From the NCBI GenBank assembly GCA_013180625.2, contig SNVD02008011.1:1-64000 (forward strand): a stretch of DNA of 64,000 nucleotides. The letters run 5' to 3'. A model generated the notes under the pieces. It was not told the origin of the DNA. It worked only from the letters and a program-made list of their open reading frames with translations, and did no database searches. The position numbers and the translations under genes are program-made. This stretch comes from Boswellia sacra. Its lineage: Eukaryota > Streptophyta > Magnoliopsida > Sapindales > Burseraceae. Below, one piece after another: positions 38,150 to 49,998 of this stretch (within the stretch, counting starts at the first letter, position 1; the number at the start of each line of letters is the position of its first letter).

Positions 38150-38460
38150 AGAAAAAAACCCTAAGAAGTAGGTGCACTTAAGAGTGTTTAAAGCCCTTAG
38201 AATAGGAACAAGCCCTAAGAAGAGGCGCACTGAAGAGCGTTGAAAACTCTAAGAAGTAGATACACTGAAGAGTGTTAGAAACCTTAAGAAGTTAGTGCAC
38301 TGATGAGTGTTTTATCGTAACATCATAAGGATGCTTTCTAGCCCTTGAATAGGCACACCCACCCTTCGATGGGCACATCCGCCCTTAGATGGACGCACTA
38401 GCTCTCGAATGGCACATCTACCCTTAGAATGGGCATCTCAGCACTTGAGTGGATTCACCT
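38150..38460 (+). repeat. Two short tandem repeat families before the 3' LTR
   Basis: CCCTAAGAAG.GGTGCACT.AAGAGTGTT occurs about four times (38155-38310). It is followed by GGGCACATC.GCCCTTAGATG-type units about five times (38345-38455). Confidence 0.75.
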
Positions 38461-38613
38461 TTTTGTAAAAGTAAAAGAAGAGAGAGAGATAATGAGAAAA
38501 TCTAATAGAAAAATAATGAAGGCAAAGATGTCGAAAGCGAAAAAAGAAAGATGAAGATAGAGTACTTTGTCGACTTTTATGTCTCACAAACCTCTTCAAA
38601 GTAGGAGGTAAAT

Positions 38614-39150
38614 TATAGAAACTGAATTTTTGAGGTTCGATGAAGGAATGAAGTAGAATGTTGAGTAAATAAAATGACCAAAATGCCCTTGGAGGCCAAG
38701 AAAAGAAAGGTGAGAGGGAGTTGGTGAAAGATCTCAAAAACTGACATGTGACTTCAAAAAATCACAGAAATTAATCTAGGAGGAATCTGATGATGAGTCA
38801 TATACCGTTACAAAGCTACAGATATCTGGTTTTCATAGAAATTTATGGATCATAAATCGGCATTGAACTCAAAAAGTTATAAGCAATTGAATAGACAAAG
38901 GTCAAAAGAGACTGTGTTGTAAAATTGTAAAATAAAAAGGGTCGACGGCTGTTTGACAGTCGACCGACAGTTAAACAATCGGTTGATTGTCTAACAGCTG
39001 GCTAGCTATCAAACAGCCATTGGCATTGTTCACATGGTATTATTCACATGGTACTGTTTATCTGAATCCCACATTGGTTTTTTATCACTTTTTTACTCTA
39101 AGAAAAGCGTATATAAACACACCTTAGACACAATTTGAAGGACATCCAGA

Positions 39151-39191
<41 letters not shown>

Positions 39192-40633
39192 GGACACACT
39201 TATGAGAATTTCAAGGAGTCCTTTTTAGTCTAATACTTTTTTGGACGTTTTATATTGCTCTAAACTCGGAAAGGGTACGTCCTAAGAGCAGTTTTCTCTT
39301 CTCCCCCGTATTTTCTTTTTTATTTTTCTTGCTTAAAATTAAGCATGTTTAGGTTTATTTATGCTTAGAATAAGCATGTTTAGGATTTATTTTGATACTT
39401 AGAAGCATGTTTTGGATTTTATAGAATTGTCTAATCCTTTATTTGTTTCATAAAGTGGAAATGCTTGTCAAGGTAGGTCATCCTTCCTTTCTTTATTAGA
39501 ATCATGCTTAGGAATTTGATTTCTTTTTGAATGCTTAGAATGACGATTAGGAGCACATTATTAGAATCATACTAGGAGAACTTATATTTGCTTTGATGTA
39601 TGTTGATAGATAGCATAGAATAGATAAGAATTATCATTTTGCCATTGAATGTTATAATTGATGTTGATTGCTTGAATTAGGCTAGAATATGCCATGATTA
39701 CCATGATTAGGCTAGAAATGCCATGATTCTTAATAAATTGATATAAATTATGTTAGAATAGCAATAGGCTTGAATGCAGTGATAGAATTATCCAATCTAG
39801 GCTAGAATGCTATGATTCTAGATTATGCCTTTGTATTTTGATTAATTGATTTATGAATGTATGAATATATTATGAATAGACTTTAATTAGAAGGATGCCA
39901 TGAAGTGATGGTGGACTCACATTGATGGTGAGAGACCATCATTAAAGAATAATATATGTCTGAATATGCATGTAGAGATTTGATAAACATAGAATAGACT
40001 CACATATGGTAGTGAGAAATTCCTTATTTATCGAATCTCGAATTGATTGCTTATTAAATGTATGATATGCATGAATATGATTTTATTATTGAATACTTGA
40101 CTAATGTGAATGTTTTATTTGAAGTGATTGTCAGTAGAATTGCTTTTTATTATTATTGAAGAATAATATATGTAATCCTCTTCCCCTTTCCCCTTGTTTG
40201 AAAGGAATTGTAATTCTATTCTCGTCCCTCTTTCTATATATGAATATATAACTACTTTGATTAAATAATCACTTCACATGACTAACGAAGATAAAATATG
40301 AAATTTGTGCATAAAACAAACAACACTAAGTGGACTAACTAATGGCATGAGATGTTATTATTTGGTATTTCCTAATGGAGATCGGATTTTGATCCAGGCG
40401 AGTCAAAAGACTCGTACCTAACTTCCCAAGCCCGTCTCTGAAGGGATGAGAGTAGTTCAGGTCTTGAAGCAAGGGATCTGATTGCTCTTATTCATTTCAA
40501 ATTGAATAATTGGATGGCGACTCCATTCTCCAGACTTGCCCACGGCTCATTTGTGTTCCTTTAAGTCTCAAAAGAGGCTTTGACACATTATCGTGATCGC
40601 AAATGCTCTGGCGAGATGAAAGCCCCGTTTACA
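38614..40633 (+). repeat. 3' LTR of the Tat element
   Basis: An uninterrupted copy of the 5' LTR, visibly diverged from it, ending GTTTACA. It contains a (CT)n run at about 39155-39190 that is longer than in the 5' copy, and extra hairpin-forming sequence at 38940-39030 (GGCTGTTTGACAGTCGACC type). A purine stretch GTAGGAGG just upstream may be the polypurine tract. Confidence 0.85.
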
Positions 40634-40815
40634 GTTTACTAAGAGGAATAAAATGATTATTGCTTATATGTATAAACTCTTACTCAATCCGGGTCCTCTT
40701 CAATATCATTTCTTAACACAGTGAAAATAAATAAGGAAATGACTTTACTCCAATTTTTTGCTTAATAAAATAGTAATATTTCAAATTACTACATTAAGAG
40801 AAAATTGACATTCAT
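40634..40815. other. Short spacer between Tat element and CXE pseudogene A
   Basis: AT-rich. It probably includes the 3' flank of CXE A. I see no feature. Confidence 0.5.
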
Positions 40816-41228
40816 TTACTTAGTAGATTGCTGCTTTACGAAATCCTTCATTTCATTAATGAACAAATAAGACTCAGGTAGCTCAGTGTATGCATAGAAA
40901 GTGCGAACTGCATTAGGGTATTCAATCAAATAAGCTTCATTACCACTTCTCTTCGATCCCTCATAGTACCTATTTTGCCAGTCTTTCAATGGATCAAACC
41001 CTCCAACAAAAACAATCATCGTCGGATAGTTTGCACTAGAAATATCATCTAAGTTTGGCCCAAAAACGTTCGCCACTACGTGGTCCCGGTCTTTAAGCTC
41101 TACTGAAATCAATGGAGCTTTTGTATGCTTAATGTCTGATTCAGTCCATTCTTCTCATCCAAAAATGGTTGGATTGCTATAAATCCAACGAGGTTCAGTT
41201 TCCAAAAATCGAACTCGTTTGCTCGAAC

Positions 41229-42695
41229 AAGGGATGGCAAAACCAGAGGCCGGGGCCTTAGCCTTCAATTGCATACCTTTATCCTAGGAAATTCCTCAAA
41301 AAAATTTTTTGCCTGGGGTCGGGGCCGAGTTTCTAATAACCCGTGATTAAAACCTTGGTTGTTTATTTTTTTTTTAATTCTGATTCTTTTTTTGTCCTTT
41401 TTATATATATGTTGCATGCATACTTAACTACAAAGTGGGCTGTAGCCCAACGGTGGCCTAGCATGCTCACTGCCTTATGGTTTAGAATAAGGAATGGGTT
41501 TTAATAGCTTATATTACATTTCTTTAAAACTCATTTAATTTATTTAGAAAGGGTGGTTTCTAAAGCTTTCTATATTGCATCTTTATTGCAAAGTGGGTTG
41601 TACCAGTAGTGTCTTGCCTTGCTTAAGCCTTATGGTTTACAATGGGGTATGGGTTCGAATTTCTTCTATTGCAATTTTTTTAAAACTCATTTAATTTATT
41701 TTAAAAGGGTGATTTTTGGACTTTACTGTGGTTGGTTGCACTTGCAATGCAGCTTGCTGCCTCTTTTGGTTTATATTAGGTATTTATATAATAAAAAGTC
41801 CTCTTTTGGTTTTTTTATTAATTTGTGTATTCTAATTTCTAAATTCTAATGTATACTTGCTATATTTATTTTGACAAATATTATATTGTAATTTTGTTTT
41901 CAACTTTTTGTTTTTAAAACTCATTTAATTTATTTAGAAAGGGTGGTTTCTAAAGCTTTCTATAGTGCATCTTTTATTGCAAAGTGGGTTGTACCAGCAG
42001 TGTCTTGCCTTGCTTAAGCCTTATGGTTTACAATGGGGTATGGGTTCGAATCTCTTCTATTGCAATTTTTTTAAAACTCATTTAATTTATTTTACAAGGC
42101 TGATTTTTGGACTTTACCGTGGCTGGTTGCACTTGCAGTGCAGCTTGCTGCCTCTTTTGGTTTATATTAGGTATTTATATAATAAAAAGTCCTTTTTTGG
42201 TTTTTTTATTAATTTGTGTATTCTAATTTCTAAATTCTAATGTATACTTGCTATATTTATTTTGACAAATATTATATTGTAATTTTGTTTTTAACTTTTT
42301 GTTTTTAATTTGAAATTCAAAATCTAACACAAAAATTCTAATGCTAGAAATGAGGGAAAACCAATTTAGAACTGAGGTATAAAAATTATACACATTCCCA
42401 ATTTTGGTGGGCTGGATTGGGCCTGTCTTTGTGCATGAGTTGTTAGGCTTTTATGAGTTATTTTAGTAAAATGGTTTATGGGCTTAAGTAGTTATATTGA
42501 AGAATTGAAAATTGATGGATTAAATTGATGGAGTTTCTAATTTTAATTGCATGCCCTGGGTTCAATTTCGGGTCCTCAGCCCAAGCACCTCTACCCCCTC
42601 TACCCCGGCCTCAGCCAATTACCCTGGTTTTTTGTGCAATTAATGTCTAGGTTTTTTGGGTCCCTAACCCCGGCCGGGTTGTTTTGCCATTCCTA
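41229..42695. mobile_element. Non-autonomous hAT element in CXE A
   Basis: Ends AAGGGATGGCAAAAC and GTTTTGCCATTCCTA are inverted repeats. The 8-base target copies GCTCGAAC (41221-41228 and 42696-42703) are identical, diagnostic of hAT. Subterminal GGCCGGGGCC / CCCCGGCCGGG words lie at both ends. The interior consists largely of a 390-bp tandem duplication and has no transposase. Confidence 0.93.
41531..42300. repeat. 390-bp tandem duplication inside the hAT element
   Basis: 41531-41920 and 41921-42300 match nearly base for base (landmarks TCATTTAATTTATTTAGAAA and GGTTTACAATGGGGTATGGG). It explains two similar 76- and 91-codon open frames that I do not regard as genes. Confidence 0.95.
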
Positions 42696-43262
42696 GCTCG
42701 AACAGCTACATGATGCACAAAATTGCCACCCACGCTATCTCCAACGAGAAAACAATGGTTGAGATTTGCACAAGCAGGGAAGCTTTCACTGTTTATGCCT
42801 TCAATGAACTTAAGCACATCTACACCATCTTCATAGTGACACGGATATCGGTGCTTCGGGAAGAGATGGTAGCTAACAGAGACAATAACGATGTTAAGTT
42901 CCTTGGCCAACTTTCTGCAACAATCATCTACGGATTTTGAATTGGCAACCATGGAAATAAATCCTCCACCATGGAAGTAAACGACGACTGGCATGCTGCC
43001 ATCATCGCCACTGGAGGTGGCGGGCGTGGGCATGTAGATGCGGAGCCAAAGGTTGCAAGAGGAGTCAACTATGATATCATTGGTTGTAACACCATTGATG
43101 GGTTTATTTGAAGGAGAAGTTTTGAAGTCAAAGCGCTTTAAGGAAACAACAATTGATGGTGAAGTTGAGGCGGCAAGAAATGTCCACGACAAAGGAGATA
43201 GCGGACATGAAGAGCCGAGTCCTCCATGGAAGGCGTGGTGAAGTTACAGGCTTCTGATACAT

Positions 43263-43765
43263 CTGAAAGTGTTTAGGATGAAAATTTGATTGCATGCTTG
43301 ATCTTAATTTATAGATATATCAGGAGTAGAGTTGGATTCCATAGTGATTTTAATAGTCTTAAACTAATAAGAAATATGATAAACAATATTAATTTGAAAA
43401 TTACAACGTTGGTATATAATACTATTTAAATAAACTTTTTATGAATCTCAATTATTTCAAGTAATTAACAAGTATGTTAGTTTTGTTAGCAAATCATTTG
43501 AAGTAAATTAAATGAACTAAACTCGACATTGAGTTAGTTTTAAATTTGGACCTAGCAAGCTAGAAATAGATCTGGCAACGAATTGTATTGTCCTAGAGTG
43601 GGATTGTGTCTTTGTGTATTCGTGTAATTTTAACGATGCAATCTAATAAAAGTAGATCCAATACTATTTTTATTGAATCAATTTGAATATATTAATAGGT
43701 TGTGTAGGAATTTGTCAAGCCTAACCTTTCTAGAAGTCTCCTCTAAAAATGAATGTAAATACTTA
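43263..43765. other. Upstream spacer of CXE A, duplicated elsewhere
   Basis: 43270-43480 matches 51465-51660 and 43490-43765 matches 54080-54360 (for example TTTGGACCTAGC.AGCTAGAA and CTAGAAGTCTCCT). It is the promoter side of CXE A on minus. I see no gene. Confidence 0.75.
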
Positions 43766-45175
43766 GGGGCCGTTTGGTATGGGGATTACTAAGCATGGGA
43801 ATGGAAATCTGATGCCTAACCCTTGTTTGGTTGGCTTATTTAGCATTTTAAGCCATGGAATTGAGTTTTTCTATGGGTTTCAAATGCTCTTCTATTAGGA
43901 TAATGTGAAACCCTTTCAACACTTGAGTTTCATATTCTCAAGAATTCTAAACCCATCCTTATATAAATTTATTTATTTAATATGTATGTTTATAGCAATT
44001 TTAAAAAATACTACTAAATTATATATAAATTTTTATAAACTTATATACATATAATAAATAAACTTATATAAATTTATATAAATAAAAATATTAATTATTA
44101 AATTATTAAATAATATAATATAATATAAATCAATTAATATAAATATATTTATATATAATATATAATATATAAATTAATAAATATGTAAATAAATATATTT
44201 ATAAATAAATTTAAATTTAAAAATTAAATTTAATAAATAAAAATATAATATGTAAAAAATAATGTATATATAAATTAAATTTAAATTAAATTATATAAAT
44301 AATAAAATAATACCATATAAATATTTAAGATAGATATATTTATATAAATATAATATACATAATATAAATTAATAAATATTCATATAAATATATATATATA
44401 TATTTATAAATAATTAAAAATATATAAAAAATTAAGTTTATATGTAAATAAATAAAATAAAATTATATAAATTTTATATTTTATTTATATATAAATAAAT
44501 AAATGTAAATAAATAATATGATATATAAAAACTAAATTTATATGTAAACTAAAATTAAATTAAATTAAATTAAATAATTTTATTTTTAATATAATATAAA
44601 CTAATTAATATAAATATATTTATATATAATATATAATATATATAAATTAATAAATATGTAAATAAATATAGTTATTTATAAATAAATTTAAATTAAAAAT
44701 ATATAAAATATAATATATAAAAATTAAATTTATATGTAAATTAAATACAATTAAATTATATAAATTTTATATTTTATTTATTTATAAATAAATAATATGA
44801 TATATAAAAACTAAATTTATATGTAAACTAAATTTAAATTAAATTAAATTAAATATTTTTATTTTTATTTTTATTTTTATAATATATATATATTTAAAAA
44901 TCTTCAAAATTATTAATTTCATTAAAAATAGCATAAATATTTATGACATATGGAAAGAAAAATCATTATATAGTATTACTCACCTTTTGAATAAAATTAG
45001 TGCATTTCTTCGCACAACCAAACATAGTAATCTGATCCCGACAGGAATGAATAACAAGATTTCTATGGCTAATCAAACACAGTAATAATTCTCAAGAATT
45101 AGATTTCTATATTCCACTTTCTAAAAAATGTGAACTCCATTCCCATAAAACTAAATCCCCATACCAAACGACCCC
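43766..45175. mobile_element. PIF/Harbinger-type element with an A/T-only core
   Basis: Ends GGGGCCGTTTGGTATGGGGA and TCCCCATACCAAACGACCCC are inverted repeats flanked by TTA on both sides (43763-43765, 45176-45178). A 3-base TTA target and G/C-rich ends fit PIF/Harbinger. The duplicated spacer copy at 54360 is an empty site (TTTAATTCAATTTCTCAATT). The interior, about 43980-44930, is almost pure A/T made of AAATTTATAT-like words. No transposase is present. Confidence 0.88.
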
Positions 45176-45178
45176 TTA

Positions 45179-45285
45179 ATTCAATTTCTCAATTGAGACA
45201 ACCGGACGTTCTATGGCGGTTACATTCAAAAAACTTGTTCGTCTGGTAAAAAACGTTGTCCACCCAAGATAGTCTAAGTAACAGC
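45179..45285. other. Continuation of the CXE spacer
   Basis: ATTCAATTTCTCAATTGAGA and CTATGGCGGTTA match 54360-54408. Nothing else is visible. Confidence 0.6.
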
Positions 45286-45657
45286 GCCACCCCCATCTTT
45301 TGGATAGGAACACACAGCCCCTACTCTAACCATTCGGTTAAAAAAAATTAAGAGAGTACGAGTATTTTGGATATTTCAATTTTTGAAAAATATTAAACTC
45401 TAAAAATATTTGAAGATCAGAAAATATTTTAGGGTATGTTCTTTTATAAATTCAGTATTTTCGTTTTCAATTGAATTTCGGAATATGTGGTTGATTTTGA
45501 ATTATTTTGAATTTTGAAAAGAATATGTGGTTGATATTGAATGTAAATTACATTGAAAAATGTACAACACAGAAAACATGATTTAGATTCATAAAAGAAC
45601 ATAACTTTATTAATTTAATATTTTCTTCCATGCTCTTTCTCCTTGTTTAATTAATTA

Positions 45658-46981
45658 AAGGAATATTTCATTTCACCCCTTGAAAAAAGGTACCCTGTTT
45701 TCACTGAGTTTTTCGTAATTGCCATTTACCTCCTTGATTTCAAATCCTTCGTTAACTCAAACGTTACTGTGGCTACCGACGAAGCAGGAAGATAAGAAGT
45801 TTTTTACATTGTTACGAAAATGCCTGTATAACAAGTGTTATGGCTATTAAAAATAATAAAATCAACTTCCCATATAATAAAATAAATAATTTTAGAAAAT
45901 ATAAAATAATTAATTAATTTTACTATATTTAATGAAATTAATAATTAAAAATATAAAAACTCCATCTGCACCGCTTCCTCTTCAACACTTCTTCTCTCTA
46001 CTCCTCATTCTCCAACCAAAACCGCATCTCCACAATTTTACCCTATCAGCAAAAACCCTCTGGCTTCCTCCCAATTAAATTCGAATAAACTCCTTGCCAA
46101 ATCAATCTCACGTATCACACCCGATTGGAAAACCAAACTCCCCAAATCAATCCCACAAATCAAACACAATCGAAAAACCATTTGAATTAGAAATCAATTC
46201 TAGGAAGGTAATCTCTAATACGCTGCTATCTTGATTCTGCTTGTTCTCGACTCTCTCTTTCTCTGTTTGATAGGAAATACGATTCTACGTCGGCAGGATT
46301 GAAGATTTTCGCCCTCACCTCGTGGACTTGATTCGGGTAAATTCGTGTTGCTGAGCCTTTTGATTTGCTGTGAGGATCTTGATTGGGTTGGTTGCTGCCT
46401 GTTGTCGTCTCTCCAATGCATAACTCGCCTGCAAATTGTAGAATCCTTAATTGTGGTATGGCAGTGGGTTTGTGGGTGTGATAGTGGTGGTGAAATGGGT
46501 GATTGTGCAGTGGGTGTGGGTGCGGGTGCGATTGAGGTGGGGGTAATTCTGGTGGCAGAATAGGTGGCAGTGGTGGTTCTGGTGGTAGCAGTCGAGGTAG
46601 AGGAGGTGTTGGTGTCTGATTTGAGGCTATTGTTGGTGGCATATCTGAGGCTGTTGCTAGTGGCTTGTAGAGAGAGAGGAGCGTGAGGTACTAGTGGCTT
46701 GTAGAGAGAGAGGAGCGTGAGGTGTTGATGGCTTGTAGAGAGAGAAAGGAGTGTAAAGAGGGAGCGATTTTTACGATGGAGCTATGTGTAATTAGGGTCA
46801 AGGAGCATGTAAACATAAAGCTGATTTTTTTTTCTTTTATATTCCAACGTAATTTTGATTTCCATTCTGCCCTTACAGCGTTTGACTTAACGGAAGGATA
46901 TCCAGGAGATAAATTGTAATTATAAAAAATCCATAGGAAACAATGTTATGGCACCTTTACCTCAGGGGGTAAATAGTCCTT
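45658..46981. mobile_element. Non-autonomous inverted-repeat element (MULE-like?)
   Basis: AAGGAATATTTCATTTCACC at the left matches the reverse complement of GGGGGTAAATAGTCCTT at the right, and similarity continues inward for about 120 bases. Flanks AATTAATTA and AATTAAATG may be a worn 9-base duplication. The interior looks like a plant 5' UTR (pyrimidine-rich, 45960-46200) and holds a minus open frame very rich in Pro and His (46642-46226). A Pack-MULE is possible, but I cannot name a donor gene. Confidence 0.5.
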
Positions 46982-48228
46982 AATTAAATGGACGGTTTTG
47001 AGAACAGGGAACTTAGAAGAAGCTTTTAGAGAGCCAGCGGCTCGACGGCAGAAGCTTCAGTGGTGACCGGAGAAGATTTCTCAAAGTTGAAACATGTATG
47101 TGTTGTTGCTCTTTTGGAGAGAAAGGAAAAGGAAAAAGAACAAAAGTCAACACCTGTAAACATACCTTCTCAACTGCTGCACACACTTCAATTATCCAGC
47201 AAATCTCACTTCAACTTCACAACAATTCACGTCCATTTAATATCAACAATTATCAACTCAAACTTCTCAGTTAATCACAATAAAAAAAAAAAAGAATTAA
47301 GTTCAATCTCCAAATCAAATCTATAACAAATTCCAACCAAAACAAGACTATTTCTACCACAAACAAATTTGATCATTCAACAGACAAATGCCCCAATTTA
47401 TTTTGATTAATTTGTGGGACCTTTTTTTTCTATATATGGAAGTGTTTGGATCGGAGATGGAGAAGGTGGAACTCGGTTTTGAGGGGTGGATGTGGATTTG
47501 TGTGGATAATCGGCGCGAGAGGGGATGTTTCTCGGTTGAGCTATGATGGTGCAAGGTGGAGTTCTTGGTTGTCCAGTGAGAGAAGGTGGATGCAAATTGG
47601 AGGTGATGAAGGGTAGATCAGAAAGAATGGGGTCTGATAGATCGGAGATTGGGAGTTGTCGGTTTCATGAGAGGGAAGCTTGGTTGAAATGGGAAATGGA
47701 GGATGGGTGATGGCGGAGCAGATGGAGGGAGATGGTGTGGGACTCGGGTGAGCTAGTTGTAGATGGTGGTGAGTTTGATCAGAGTGAGTGGATGTGAAAT
47801 CGGAGAACGCTGCAGGAGGGTAGATCGGAAAGATGGAGTGGTAATCTCGCAAAGCTACGGTGTATCGGGGATGGGCTTCTCGGTTTTCCGATGAAGGTGG
47901 AAGCTGATCGAGAGAGGTCGGTGGCTGAATCGATGTAAAGATGGTTGAATTATTTGATAATCGAGTGTGGATGGGTGTAATGATTGAATTTGCAATTGGT
48001 TTGTCACCGTTAGATCATAGAAAGACGAAGGGTGGACAACAAGTGTTCCGAATTATGTCAAAAAATTGAGTCACCTTAGCCTCACCCGCAATTATTAAAT
48101 CATTTTATAACACAAAAAGGATAATATGGTCTTTATACTTAAAATTTCTTCTTCACTTAACTAACTTCATTAACGTCAGCTGACTTTGGGGGTCCTTGGT
48201 GTTCCTATCCAAAAGAAGGGGGTGGGTG
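46982..48228. other. Purine-rich stretch without a recognisable gene
   Basis: 47400-47950 is G/A-rich on plus with repeated GGAGATGG, GATCGGA words. Its minus-strand open frames are Pro/Ser/His-rich and look like by-products of composition. Confidence 0.5.
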
Positions 48229-48244
48229 TATAAGAGTATAAAAT

Positions 48245-48730
48245 GGAGGGTTTTGCATTACTCTTATTGTATCGGTACAACAATTATATCAAATATGTAA
48301 AAATTGTGAATAAGTGTATAAAAATTACAAATGAGTTTATAAATTTTATTGAGTCATTTACAACTTTATCATTTTTATTTATTCATTTACGACTTGTATA
48401 CATTTCTTTACGATTTTTACACAGTTTGTATATTTGACATAATTATTGTATCGGTACAACAACTATACGATAGCAATTCCCATGTAACGGAGGTGGCAGT
48501 GTTTTTTATCCCTTTTTCTTGAGTTGGAATATAGTACATCTGCTGTATATATACAGTAACTATTCACTTGTATAAAAGTCGTAAACGAATAAATAAAAGA
48601 TATATTTACAACTTTTATATACTTATTTATAACTTTAAAAATTTTATATACTTATTTATAACTTTTATATATGAAATTATGATTTTTATACAAAATAAAC
48701 AGTAACTATATAGGTATAACTGTTATACCC
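48245..48730. mobile_element. Two adjacent fold-back MITE-like elements
   Basis: 48245-48486 has TTATTGTATCGGTACAACAA near both ends, and its two halves are partly complementary. 48525-48725 begins TATAGTACATCTGCTGTATA and ends ACTATATAGGTATAACTGTT, with complementary AT-rich arms. Both are AT-rich, contain repeated ACTTATTTATAACTTT / AAATTACAAATG words and have no coding capacity. Superfamily not determined. Confidence 0.4.
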
Positions 48731-48845
48731 AAGCCATTTCCCTTTTTATTTGTAAGATTATTAAAGCCGTTTATCTATTCAGTTATCTTTTCTAGTTAAT
48801 GTCTCTTCCACACCCCGGAGAATCTTCCCTTGGAGTGCTCGAGTC
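48731..48845. other. Duplicated CXE spacer segment
   Basis: GCCGTTTATCTATTCAGTTA and GTCTCTTCCACACCCCGGAG match 60955-61020. The segment ends with the target copy CTCGAGTC of the next hAT. Confidence 0.7.
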
Positions 48846-49990
48846 TAGGGGTGTTCACAGGTCGGGTCGGGTCAGGTTTTCCCTTTCCTGACTCAACCCG
48901 ACCTTCTATCGGGTTATAAAATTTATATCCGACATCGGGTTTTTATAAAAATAATCCGATACTTAACCCGTCCTATTGGGTTGATCGGGTTTTCGGGTTA
49001 GTCGGGTTAAAAATTTCCGTTTTTTCTTCTCTCTTCTTCTTCTTCTTCTTCTTTATTTTCTCTTCTTTCTTTAGTTATGCGTCCAAAATTCTCTTCAATG
49101 CCAGGTTCAAAAATCCCACACTTATTTTATTATTCAAGTACTTTTAATAATGACAAATAACACCCAAATTTATTTGTCTTTTTTTTTTGTCAACACCCGT
49201 TTGAAATTATCAACATCATCACCACCTAACAAACCCAGATTTGTGTTGCACATCTTTGAGATCAAAGGGAAAAATATGAATCTCAACCACCATGGAATAA
49301 ATAGAACCCAAATAATCTAAATCACTACAATAATCATCTACCATGCAAAAACCAAAATCCTCCATGTCAACCATGATTGCCAAAAACAAAACTTTCCATG
49401 GCCGGATTACTTCCATCTCCTTGTCTTGCAAAAATAGGAAGATAGAGATATCATACTTGAAGAAAGGGAGAAGAAGAAGAAATCGGATGTAGAAGAAAGA
49501 AAGTGAGAGGAAGAAGATTAGAGAAGAAATAGTTTGAGAAGAAGTGAGAAGAGGAAGAAATCGGGTAGAGGAGAAAGAAAGGAGAGGAAGAAGATTAGAG
49601 AAAAAATAGTGGGAGATGAAGTGAGAAGAGGACGAAATCGGGTAGGAACAAAGAAAGGGAGAGCAAAAAGATCAGAGGCGGCTAGGTTTGATAGGTAAAA
49701 GAAAAAATTAGGTTTTATATTGGTTATAAGGTGTGGTAGGTTGTATTGTATTAGTATATAACAACTAATGAAGTTACGACACGTAGGATTTTTATAATTT
49801 TTTTGAATTATATGTCGGATCGGGTTTTAAGCGGGTTATAACTTAATAACCCGAAATCAACCCGAAATTATAAAAACCCGATAAAACCGACCCGTTTTCG
49901 GGTTATTTTTTAATGTAACCCGTATACAACCCGATCAACCCGATAAACCCGATCGGGTCGGATCGGATCGGATTTTTTTGAACACCCCTA
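48846..49990. mobile_element. Non-autonomous hAT element with CGGGTT arrays
   Basis: Ends TAGGGGTGTTCA and TGAACACCCCTA are perfect inverted repeats. The target copies CTCGAGTC (48838-48845, 49991-49998) are identical 8-mers. Dense GGGTCGGGT / AACCCGA words occupy both subterminal regions. The centre has TTCTTC and GAAGAA tracts able to pair, including about three copies of a 70-80-bp GAAGAAATCGGGTAGAGGAG-type repeat (49470-49670). No transposase. Confidence 0.93.
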
Positions 49991-49998
49991 CTCGAGTC

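Larger units (their letters stand above)
40816..43262 (-). pseudogene. Carboxylesterase (CXE18-like) pseudogene A, split by a hAT element
   Basis: Plant CXE proteins are soluble alpha/beta hydrolases acting on small esters. The start at 43262 reads MYQKPVTSPRLPWRTRLF. A frameshift near 43150 leads into FKTSPSNKPINGVTTND, then VVVYFHGGGF (oxyanion-hole motif) and CFLVGDSVGGNFVHHVAVRA with the nucleophile Ser in GDSVG. A 1467-bp hAT insertion (41229-42695) splits the gene. Beyond it IYSNPTIFG, a TGA stop, EEWTESDIK continues to a deletion of about 13 residues and VFVGGFDPLKDWQNRYYE with the catalytic Asp. The catalytic His is replaced (NAVRTFY where HTFY is usual). Insertion, frameshift, stop and lost His make it dead. 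Confidence 0.92.
45286..48228. mobile_element. Possible larger inverted-repeat element
   Basis: CCACCCCCATCTTTTGGATA at the left and TATCCAAAAGAAGGGGGTGG at the right are about 32-bp inverted repeats, extended by GGAACAC. A target duplication was not recognised. The interior contains a smaller inverted-repeat element (45658-46981) and GC-richer purine-biased sequence (47400-47950) without a convincing gene. Confidence 0.4.

Noticed and set aside
35480..38460. Regular repeats that could suggest a CRISPR array
   Set aside because: Units are imperfect, contiguous, lack unique spacers, and lie in a plant LTR retrotransposon.
41619..42240. Two similar ORFs (LKPYGLQWGMGSN...) in the hAT element
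   Set aside because: Explained by the 390-bp tandem duplication. The hydrophobic, Phe/Leu-rich composition comes from T-rich sequence.
43980..44930. A/T-only tract as an organelle insertion or replication origin
   Set aside because: It lies neatly between PIF/Harbinger inverted ends with TTA duplication, so it is the element's interior.
46226..46642. 138-codon Pro/His-rich minus ORF
   Set aside because: Low-complexity composition in a non-autonomous element. No recognisable domain, and the opposite strand gives equally open Gly/Val-rich frames.
47354..47852. Overlapping minus ORFs rich in Pro, Ser, His
   Set aside because: They reflect G/A bias of the plus strand, with several overlapping frames open and no conserved motif.
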